Below, one piece after another: positions 56,066 to 64,000 of a stretch of 64,000 nt of DNA. Source of the DNA: Flaveria trinervia (lineage: Eukaryota; Streptophyta; Magnoliopsida; Asterales; Asteraceae); assembly GCA_025506515.1 (NCBI GenBank), contig JACCIX010000042.1, positions 210,951 to 274,950 on the forward strand, written 5' to 3'. How positions within the stretch are numbered: the stretch's first letter is position 1; each line of letters begins with the position of its first letter. Both the position numbers and the translations under genes were made by a program. The notes beneath the pieces are model-generated. The model worked only from the letters and a program-made list of their open reading frames with translations, was not told where the DNA came from and ran no database searches.

Positions 56066-57331
56066 TCACTCTTTCTCTTTGATGTTGGATGTATGCCTAA
56101 GAGTGTACAGCCTCAGAGCTTGTTTCTTCATTGCTTGAATGGATGAGGACTGAGGGAAGTCCTTGTCAACCATTTTGAGACATTGCTCATCACGCTGCTT
56201 CTGATGTTCTACTTCTTTAATCTTCACTTTCACCATTTGCATTTGCAAGTCAGGTGTGATCATCTGTTGACTTCTGGGCTCAGGTGTTTTAAGTTTGAGA
56301 ACAGTAGAGATTGGCAAATTGTCTTCATTCTCATCCTCTTTTTCTTCTTCTTCTACCCTTAACACCCTTCTCCTCCTTCTGGGTGTATCACTGGGTGTGG
56401 TTTGAGATGGTTTTTGGGGTAATGGAATTGGTTTTGTGGGTTGAGTTGTGGGTGGTTTTGGTTTAGGGATAAAATTGGCAGATTTTAGAGATGATTGCTT
56501 TGAGGGTTGTTTTAGAGTGGGAGTAAGAGAAGGTTGATCTAGCAATTTAGTGGTGAGTTTGGCTTTTGAGAGCTTTGCCATCTTAGTTCTCTTCCCAACA
56601 CCTGCTTCATCCAGTGCTTCGATGATCAACCCTTTGTTGTAGCTTCCAGCAGAACAGATTTTCTTGGTTATTTCCAAGATACTGTCTCTGGACCAAGACT
56701 TCATCTCTGTCAATGATCTTCCTAGATATTTGGCAATAAACCTGATCATAATCTCCAACCTTTCCCTATCCATCACACTGTAACTAGCCCATCTTGCTTG
56801 AATTTCATTTATCTCCAGCCTTCTGATCTCAACATCTAAGGTGGTTGTGTCATGACCCTGTCTGAAAAGCTGATCTATTATTTTGTCCATAGATCTGCTG
56901 TGAGCTTCATCAGCTTCTTTGACTAGATCTTCTAAGGACTTTTCTCCATCAGACTTTGACTTAGCACTTCTCTTCCTTTTGTAAGTGATCAGCTGATCTT
57001 TCTGCTCTTTGTCTGTGCTCAGCTCTTGCACTGTGATCAGATGTTTCTCTGAGATTAGTTTTTGTTCTTTCTCCAACTCCTTTTCTTTTTCTGGTTCTTT
57101 CTCATCTTCTACTCTCTTCCTTTTCCTTTCTTTCACTGCCTTAGACTTAGTAGTCTCCCCCTTTTTGGGTGCATTGGGATCAGGGGCTTGAAAGGCAGAA
57201 AGTGACTTGTGAACAACATCATCAAGGAGTGTTTGGAGATTTGAGGAGATCCTCTCATCAATGGCTTTAAATACTATCTCAGTGATGATGGGAGTGATGA
57301 GAGGTAAGGAGCTTTGAAAGGTTGCAACCAT
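56066..57331 (-). pseudogene. env-like ORF of copia element E, C-terminal part
   Basis: 421 codons open, with no interruption. The start (MVATFQSSLPLITPIITEIVFKAIDERI) is hydrophobic/amphipathic. A long Lys/Glu-rich segment follows (KSKAVKERKRKRVEDEKEPEKEKELEKE), predicted to be helical or coiled coil. Next is a conserved-looking middle (RWASYSVMDRERLEIMIRFIAKYLGRSLTEMKSW), then Pro/Lys-rich and acidic stretches (RRRRRVLRVEEEEKEDENEDN). It lies in the same frame as the upstream piece at 58532-58849, so it was one ORF. The role of such SIRE ORFs is unproven; no signal peptide or clear membrane anchor is visible here. Confidence 0.6.
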
Positions 57332-59033
57332 CTACTCAAAGGGGTTCTGTTCATGAGAGGTGGTGCCAAAAGCAGTGGCTGGTAGCTTAGTTAAGTGTAT
57401 TGGTTGTGTGTTGGTGTGAACCTTCAAATGAAGGTGCCATCTGTGGTTTATTGGGGCGGATGGACTTTTATCCTGAGACATTTTGGCTAGCAGTTCTTTG
57501 AGTCTGCTCACCTCAGTCTTTGGATTGTGTTATGGGCTAAGACATCAAAGAAAAAGCCCAGGTCATCATCAGTCTTTGTGAATCATCTGAACTCCTGATT
57601 AAATCAGGATGTACATGCCCTGAGTGTAGATCGGTATATGCATGTGCCCTTGTTCTTGGTTCTGGGGACTTCCTGCCTCTGGACTTTGTCCTTCATTGAA
57701 AGTTGCCTCTGGTAAGGTCTTATATATGTTACCAACTTCATCCTATCATTTGCTGAATTAGTAGAAGTGGAAGCCTGACCAGATGTTCTACCTCCTCTTC
57801 TACACTTGGAGATTGAACATTATAACCCTTGTGCTATGGGTTATCAGTAGCATTTTGGTCTCCCCCTCAATCGTTGAGGTATTCCCAGTGTTAATTGGTT
57901 TCTGGGGAGGGGTGAGGAATGCAGCTGACTCAGCACTTTAGCAACTATAAGGGTTGGGCTTTGAGGGGCGGTTGCATTTGGAGATAGTCAGAAGCATATT
58001 GCACCCGGGGTGAGAGATGCTCTTCAATGGTAACCTTCTCAACTGAGATAGGTTCCAGTAATGTGGTATCCCTAAATTTAGTTGCAACAGGATCCTGTGG
58101 AGAGGATACCTGTGTGGTTTCAGCTGGTTAAGTCTCTGACATTACTGGGGGGTTAGAACCAGTATGTGTTTCTGTATTGGTGATACAGGGGCATCCTCAG
58201 GGGACTCATCTCCTGAGTAGCCTTTTTGGGCTTTTGGGGTTTGGGTTTGGTGGGGACTTTGGATCTGGAGGTGGAGGCTGTGGGTTCCCTCTGCTTGGGT
58301 TTGAGCAGTTGGGCAGCCCCTTTGAGAGTAGGGTTAGAGTTATGCTGGAGTATACCTCAGCTAAGACAGCTGGAGCAGGGACTCCAAGACCAAAAAGGCC
58401 TTCAGATTTTAATTGATTTAAAATTATGGCCATCAGAAACCTGGGATATAGTAGCCATGGTTTGTCACAGGTTTCTGAGCCAGATCCTTAAGTTCAGAAA
58501 CACTATCTCAGAAAAATTTAGAGTTTGTTGTTCAAAGATAGAGTACAATACCTGTTGCCATCGTGAGGACATCTGATCCCATGAAGATGTCTTTAAAGCA
58601 AGGCAGACATTCACCATGTGAAGATAAGTCTTTCAGCATCATGGAAGTGCTTTTGAGAATGGTTGTAGCACTTAAGTCTCCTTCATACCCGTTGTTGATG
58701 AAAGACATATCAATGGTGCCTTTCGGGTATTCTATAATACAGGTGGCATCAGCAGGGAATGCAAATTTAGGGTTGCGAATGATGTCAGGGGTGATTACAC
58801 CTGTTTCTGGTTGACAACGACTGGAGAGTGATTTGGCTATCATTTTCACCGGTTGTTACAGAGACGTTGGTCCAGAATTGGTTTAAGGAATCGGGGTATA
58901 TGGTGGGATTCAAAAGAAAGGCGGTTCTGTATTGGGAATCCACCATAAGATCGATGGCATTATCAAATTTGTTCCAAAGGCCGATTTCGAGAGGTAGGAA
59001 ACACAGTTGTGTCTGGGTTTGAGTTTCATGGTC
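57332..59033 (-). pseudogene. env-like ORF of copia element E, N-terminal part (broken)
   Basis: The ATG near 59033 (MATMKLKPRHNC) leads into a region with LLNPTIYPDSLNQFWTNV in one frame. This resembles the PTIY..QFW motif found near the start of env-like ORFs in Asteraceae copia elements, from family memory. The frame changes near 58830-58850, after which 58532-58849 is open (CIIEYPKGTIDMSFINNGYEGD). Between 58531 and 57332 the sequence is stop-ridden and Gly/Pro-rich. Plus-strand ORFs at 58177-58814 are antisense shadows. Confidence 0.6.
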
Positions 59034-59718
59034 GCCATTATTGAGAGAGAAAAGGATAGAAAACGGCTAATGAAACGTTCGGCTATAAGTGCAGGTATTT
59101 ATAGGTTAAGAAAAGGCTGAAAAGAAAATGACGAAAGTGTTGGTGTTGTCATCAGTTGTATGAAAACAACTGAAGACTTGGTTTTAACTATCAGACATTT
59201 GAAACAACTGAAGACTTGGTTTTGGTCATCAGTAGTATAAAACTACTGAAAACCTGGTTTTGGCTTTAGTTGTAAGAAACAACTGAGGACTTGGTGTTAG
59301 TCATCAGTAGTTGTGAAACTACTGAAAACCTTGGTTTTGGCTTAGTTGTATAAGGTGAAACAGCAGTTTGTGGAAACGATTGAAGAGAAAATTCTCATCA
59401 GTAGTTTTCGTCAATTCTTAGCTTTTCAGCTGTTTCATACTGTCCTCAACACTTACTCATCAGACTTTTTAGCTGTTTTCAGTTGTTTCATAGGACATCA
59501 GTACTTATCTGTTTTTACTGACATCAGTAGTTATAACTACATCAGTAGTTGTAACTACATCAGTTTCTTTTAACAAAAAGTACAGTACTTTTTAAGTAAT
59601 GTAGTCTTCAGTAGTTATGAAACCAACTGAGAATAAAACTTATCACTACTTATTGTGACATGTTTACTAATGGTCATCAGTACTTGTTTACTGAGATCAT
59701 CAGTAGTTGTCACTTATT
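59034..59718. repeat. pol-env spacer of element E with CAGTAGTT motif array
   Basis: Nearly the whole stretch is built of CATCAGTAGTTGT, AACTACTGAAAACCTGG, AACAACTGAAGACTTGG and CATCAGTACTTG units at irregular spacing, the same core as in the LTR. The TTGAGAGAGAAAAGG next to the env-like ATG may be its leader. Confidence 0.7.
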
Positions 59719-60218
59719 CTAGCTGCAGCATACAAGCCTTAACACAAGGTTTTGGAAAGTTGAACTATCCAAAGGCTTAGTAAATATATCTGCAAGCTCA
59801 TCAGCACTTGGCACAAACTTTGGATCAATCAGACCTTTTTCAAAACAATCCCTAATAAAATGGTGCCTGATCTCTATATGTTTGGTCCTAGAATGCTGGA
59901 CTGGATTCTTGACAATACACAGAACTGAAGCACTATCCATTAACAATGGAGTCTTAGTCTCTGTAATGCCATAATCCAATAATTGGTTCTGAAGCCAGAG
60001 TACCTGAGATGTACAACTTGCAGCAGCAATGTACTCTGCTTCAGCAGTGGATGTAGCAACAGATGTTTGTTCTTACTCTGCCAAGAAATCAAACAGTTGC
60101 CTAGGAATTGACATCCACCAAAAGTTGACTTTCTGGTTAACTTACACCCTGCATAGTCACTATCAGAAAAAGCAACTAATTTTCAAGAGTGTCCAGTGGA
60201 ATACCAAAGACCTAGAGA
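59719..60218 (-). pseudogene. Copia RNase H, element E
   Basis: MDYGITETKTPLLMDSASVLCIVKNPVQHSRTKHIEIRHHFIRDCFEKG and ADELADIFTKPL are C-terminal RNase H hallmarks. Upstream to 60218 the region contains the expected AEYVAAASC part (around 60010-60050) but broken in frame near 60060. The 70-codon plus-strand ORF is antisense. Confidence 0.85.
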
Positions 60219-61079
60219 TTATGTACCTTGCAGATATCTAAAGATCCTCTTGACTGCAATCAAATGAGACTCTTTAGGAGCAGCCTGAAATCTAGCACAA
60301 ACACAAGTTGCAAACATAATATCTGGTCTAGAAGCTGTTAAGTACATCAAGGACCCAATCATACATCTATAAAGTGTTTCATCAACAGCTTTACCTTTCT
60401 GATCTACATCCAGTTGTGTGGTGTTGCACATGGGAGTAGAACAGGGCTTACAGTTTTGTAAATCAAACTTATTCAAAAGATTTTTTGTATATTTTAACTG
60501 ATGAATGAAGGTTCCATCAGCCTTTTGTTTGATTTGCAAGCCTAGAAAGAACTGTAATTCTCTCATTGCACTAATTTCAAACTTTTGTTTCATTAAACTT
60601 GTAAAATCATCACACAACTGGGGATCAGAGGATGCAAAAGTTATATCATCAACATAATTTGAACAAGTAGCTTATGCTGATCCACTTTCTTAATAAACAA
60701 AGTTTTATCTATGAGCCTCTAGTGAAATTATTTTGAAGAAGAAAATTTGAAAGTGTTTCATACCAGGTTCTAGGAGCTTGCTTCAACCCATAAAGAGCCT
60801 TATCAATTTTATACACCCAATCAGGATGTTTATTGTCCTCAAAACCTGGTGGTTGACACACATAACCTCTTCTTTTATTTTTCCATATAAAAAGCACTTT
60901 TGACATCCATTTGAAAAACTTTAAAATTGTGGAATGCAGCATAGGCTAAGAACAATCTAATTGCCTCCAGTCTGGCTACAGGGGCAAAGGTTTCATCATA
61001 ATCAATACCTTCTTCTTGTGAAAACCCCTATACAACCAATCTAGCCTTGTTCTTGACAATAAGCCTATTTACATCAGTT
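60219..61079 (-). pseudogene. Copia reverse transcriptase, element E
   Basis: Open pieces: 60219-60617 (FEISAMRELQFFLGLQI, YTKNLLNKF, GSLMYLTASRPDIMFA, HLIAVKRIFRYLQGT) and 60709-60942 (CQPPGFEDNKHPDWVYKIDKALYGLKQAPRTWYETLSNFL). The catalytic YVDDI box lies near 60640-60660, with one T missing just before it, so it is in another frame. The N-terminal RT ([17 protein letters not shown] region, 60950-61079) is also frameshifted. Confidence 0.85.
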
Positions 61080-61619
61080 TTATTCAAACACCAACTTAGT
61101 GCCTATTGCACACTTACCTAGGGGTAGAGGAACCAGTTCCCACACTTGCTGCTTTTTGAACTGAAGTAGCTCAAGCTGCATGGCTTCAACCCATCCATTG
61201 TCTCTTAAAGCAACATGATAGTTCTTTGGCTCTAGCTGACTGATGAAGAGAGCATAGAAGCAGAAGTTGGACAATTGACTTCTGGTTGAGACACCAGCAT
61301 TGATATCACTAATGATTTGAGACATGGGGTGATTCTTCAGCTCTTGGTACACTATAAGATCAGTGTAAGTGTTTGTAGCAGGTCAGCAGCAGCAAATGTT
61401 GATCCAGACTCTTGAAACCAAGTATGAGATGGCAATTCAATGATGTAGAGGAGTCAGAAATCTCATCAGCATTTGTTGTGGATGGAGCTGCTGAAGCTAC
61501 AGGAACATCAAGTTTAGTGGACTCAGGTAGTTGATCACTAAACTTGAAAAGGTGAGTACTGATATCATCATCATCTTCAGTACCACCAGGTGGAAGACTT
61601 GCTGCAGAAGATGATTTAT
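61080..61619 (-). pseudogene. Copia integrase-RT linker, element E
   Basis: 61080-61352 has SQLEPKNYHVALRDNGWVEAMQLELLQFKKQQVWELVPLPLGKCAIGTK, the conserved entry into RT. 61360-61674 has a Ser/Pro/Asp-rich linker (LPPGGTEDDDDISTHLF). Frame breaks lie near 61356 and 61080. Confidence 0.8.
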
Positions 61620-62390
61620 TCACATGATCTGCAATAGCTGGAGGTTGATAAGGAATATATTGCAGTATATCCAATCAAAGAACTCCACAGGGTTTTGTGG
61701 AATTTTATCCTTAGGAGATTCATTGAACTTCACATGCAAGGTTTCTTCAACTATCTTTGTTCTGCAGTTGAAGACTCTGTAAGCCTTGCATGTGGATGAA
61801 TATCCTACAAAATACCCTGCACCCACCTTAGGATCAAATTTGTGGAGTTGATCCTTTGTGTTGAGAATGAAACAAGGACACCCAAAGGCTTTGAAGAATG
61901 AAATTAGAGGAGCCAAATGATGTAGAACTTCATATGGAGTCTTCATCAACCTCTGATTTACTAAAACTCTATTCTGCACATAACAAGTTGTGTTGACAGC
62001 TTCAACCCAAAAGGTCAATGGCAAACCAGAGTCAGCCAACATGGACCTTGCAGCTTCAATTAGGGTCATGTTCTTTCTCTCCACTACTCCATTTTGTTCT
62101 GGAGTCCTTGGGATGCTAAACTGCCTCTTGATTCCCTTTAAGAGATAAAAATCATCAAGTATATGGTTTCTAAATTCTGTTCCATTATCACTCCTTATAC
62201 ACTTGACTGATAGGGAATACTGCTTCTCAACATACAACACAAACTTTATAATCGTCTGAGTAACCTCATCCTTTGAATGCAAGAAGAAAGTCCATACAAA
62301 TCTGGAGTAATCATCCATAATTACCAGACAGTATTTCTTCTTTGCCATGCTCATCACTCTCACAGGACCAAATAGATCCATGTGCAGTAA
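61620..62390 (-). pseudogene. Copia integrase core, element E
   Basis: The 253-codon frame holds MDLFGPVRVMSM, catalytic D in VIMDDYSRFVW, D in CIRSDNGTEFRN and E in PEQNGVVERKNMTLIE, so the DDE triad is intact in this copy. Then follow FWVEAVNTTCYVQNRVLV, PYEVLHH, FGCPCFI and GYSSTCKAYRVFN. It is out of frame with the zinc region (62391-62615) because of an indel near 62388. Confidence 0.88.
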
Positions 62391-63000
62391 CTACAAGCAG
62401 GTAGTGGACTTAGGTTCTTCAATAGGAGGGAATGAGACTTTGTGTTGTTTTCCTTTCAAACAAGCAGTGCAGGTTTCATCACAGTGGAACTCCTTTATTG
62501 GTAGACCTCTCACTAAACTATTGTGGATCAGCTGATTCATGTTTTTGAGATTTACATGACCCAGCCTTCTGTGCCACAGTTTAGATTCCTGAGGAGAGGC
62601 TTTGGAGAACAGCAAGGATGACCCTTCAAATCAATCTTCTTTGACAAATCCAGGGCATATACTCTTCCAATCCTATTGGCCTTCAGGAGAGTATGTTCAT
62701 CCAATACCTTGTCAATCAGCCTCAGAACTGTGGAAGACAGAATCCTGCAGTTCTGGCTTGTGAAAAGTGCAACATGCCCTTTATCACACATCTGACTGAT
62801 ACTCAGTAGATTATACTTGAGATTCTCCACATGGTTAACATCATCAAATCTGATTTCTCCATTAGACACATATCCTTTCCCGATGATGTAACCCTTAGCA
62901 TCATTTCCAAATGAAACAAATCCCTTCTTTCCTTGAGAGTAGTCATTAAGAAGAGAATTGCTCCATGTCATATGCATAGATCCTCCACTGTCTACATACC
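62391..63000 (-). pseudogene. Copia protease and integrase zinc region, element E
   Basis: 62391-62615: LWHRRLGHVNLKNMNQLIHNSLV and CTACLKGKQHK, the HHCC zinc domain. 62552-62977: protease body (MHMTWSNSL, GNDAKGYIIGKGYV, LKYNLLSISQMCDKGH). The catalytic D-S-G is visible as WYVDSGGS about 62975-63000, upstream of the open ORF and in frame with it. A frameshift between the two pieces lies near 62600. The D-S-G triplet is intact, unlike element F. Confidence 0.85.
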
Positions 63001-64000
63001 AGATGCTACTTTGGCATGCTGAAGAACCCTGTATTCATCACAAGAACTAGTTAGGTTTTGAGACCCAAACCTTTTTGGTTTTGGGTCTGTTTTTATCAAC
63101 AGATTTAACCATAACTTGTTTCTCATGATTAACAGCTGATGAAGGTGAGATGGTGCTGAAATGGATACCTTGGATTTGGGCTTGGAATACATTTTCAGTG
63201 GTTTGATCACAGGTGCATCTAGTTGGTTAACTCTCCCCAACAAATGCTGAACCATCATAACAAGTTGTGTCTGATTTGTAGCTAAAGCTTTCAGCTCTTG
63301 TGACACATCAGTACTTGTTTTTGATGAGTTCTTGTGGCCCACCATTTCCTCCTTGAAATTCACAGACTTAGTTTGATTTTTATCATGAGGAACACTATCA
63401 GCTGTTTTATGATAAACCATATCCTTCTTTTTGGATTTGGGTGAAGCCTTGGGTTTATCAATTTGGGATGACTGTGGTACAAACTTGGTCTCAAACTCAT
63501 TTTTCATTTTATCCATCTGCATTTTAATGAGCTTATCTCTGTTGAGTTTGGAACCCTTTTTGTACCAACATTCATCAGAAAGATGATTGAATTTACCACA
63601 TATGTCACAGGCTTATTCTTCATCTTGGATTGATCAACTGCTGAAGTGGAAACTACTGAAGGTGTGATCTTCAGTACTTTCTTCCTTTCAGTACTTGTGT
63701 TAAGTACAGAAGGATCTGTAACAACTGAAGACTTGTTCTTCAGCTGTTCTCTATCCGTTCTGAAAGACCGTATGATAGATTCCTCAACAGTTGTTAATCC
63801 TTTTATTTCAGTTGATTTGAAATGCTTTTCAAATGTTGTGACTTGCCCTTCAGTACTTGAGATACTTTGAGGGACAACATCTAAAGTACTCAGCTTCATG
63901 TGCTTATCAGTAGTTAACCCATCAGGCAATTGATTTGCTGAGGTATCAACACTGATTTCATCTTCTGATTTTGGGTGATCTCTTAAGGATGATACACATG
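62992..64000 (-). pseudogene. Copia gag C-terminal part, element E (runs off window)
   Basis: 63504-63929 and 62992-63522 are Lys/Ser/Thr-rich. A CCHC zinc knuckle, CDICGKFNHLSDEC, is encoded on the minus strand at about 63568-63609 in a frame other than the long ORF, so at least one frameshift lies on each side. The stretch 63640-63900 codes ST(S/A)VV-type peptides because the CAGTACTT/AACTACTG motif runs through the coding sequence. Confidence 0.75.

Larger units (their letters stand above)
54719..64000 (-). mobile_element. SIRE-type Ty1/copia element E (cut by window edge)
   Basis: The 3' LTR is 54719-55492. It is followed on the minus strand (reading right to left) by gag, protease, integrase, RT, RNase H, a spacer, a split env-like ORF and the PPT. 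The order and env-like ORF place it with SIRE-type copia elements like element F, but sequence and LTR differ. The 5' LTR and gag start lie beyond 64000. All ORFs have frameshifts or stops. Confidence 0.88.

Noticed and set aside
58177..58814. Plus-strand ORFs opposite the env-like region
   Set aside because: Gly-rich frames antisense to the env-like ORF; the sense strand has the family-like motifs.

Overview
This window looks like nuclear DNA of a flowering plant, most likely Asteraceae. That family call is an inference from the style of the chromovirus and SIRE-type copia proteins; 'plant' is secure. The sequence is AT-rich, intron-bearing and dominated by LTR retrotransposons and small hAT-type elements. 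I found no complete, intact cellular gene. Two cellular gene fragments are recognisable: a truncated, frameshifted copy of the coatomer beta' subunit (COPB2-like WD40 exons, 636-2096, plus strand), and the first coding exon of a sulfate transporter of SULTR3 type (10875-11114, minus strand) whose 5' leader is split by a hAT-type insertion.

Layout. 1-5056: COPB2-like fragment, then an ~0.8 kb direct duplication of its tail (2057-2862 and 3688-5034); the second copy carries a 546-bp hAT-like MITE with a perfect 8-bp target duplication. 5072-10657: a 5'-truncated Ty3 chromovirus fragment (integrase, chromodomain, PPT and a very long 3' LTR), flanked by a 14-bp direct repeat. 10672-15097: the sulfate-transporter exon, a 1750-bp hAT-type element with another MITE inside it, and AT-rich spacer.

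15098-47299 is one nested structure. A solo LTR (LTR A, target duplication AGCCT) was entered by a SIRE-type copia element on the minus strand (15866-43872, target duplication TTAAC, 727-bp LTRs). That copia element was entered by a Ty3 chromovirus on the minus strand that now exists as a tandem array, LTR-internal-LTR-internal-truncated LTR (18820-34858). LTR A was also entered by an inverted solo LTR of its own family (LTR B, 44930-47031, target duplication TAATT).

47305-54718 holds two further solo LTRs (C, 48457-51133; D, 51523-54691, with a 17-bp GC-rich minisatellite) and short spacers. 54719-64000 is a second SIRE-type copia element on the minus strand (LTR, PPT, env-like ORF, RNase H, RT, integrase, protease, gag), cut by the window edge.

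Every retroelement coding region seen here has stops or frameshifts, so none looks autonomous. The most unusual signals are non-coding. Several elements carry arrays of their own short degenerate motif, and one motif (core CGTGCGA) occurs in both a Ty3 LTR and an unrelated copia LTR and leader. The A/B/G LTR family has a conserved branch-point, acceptor, 7-nt, donor arrangement near the LTR end. All calls are by eye; no alignment or database search was run.
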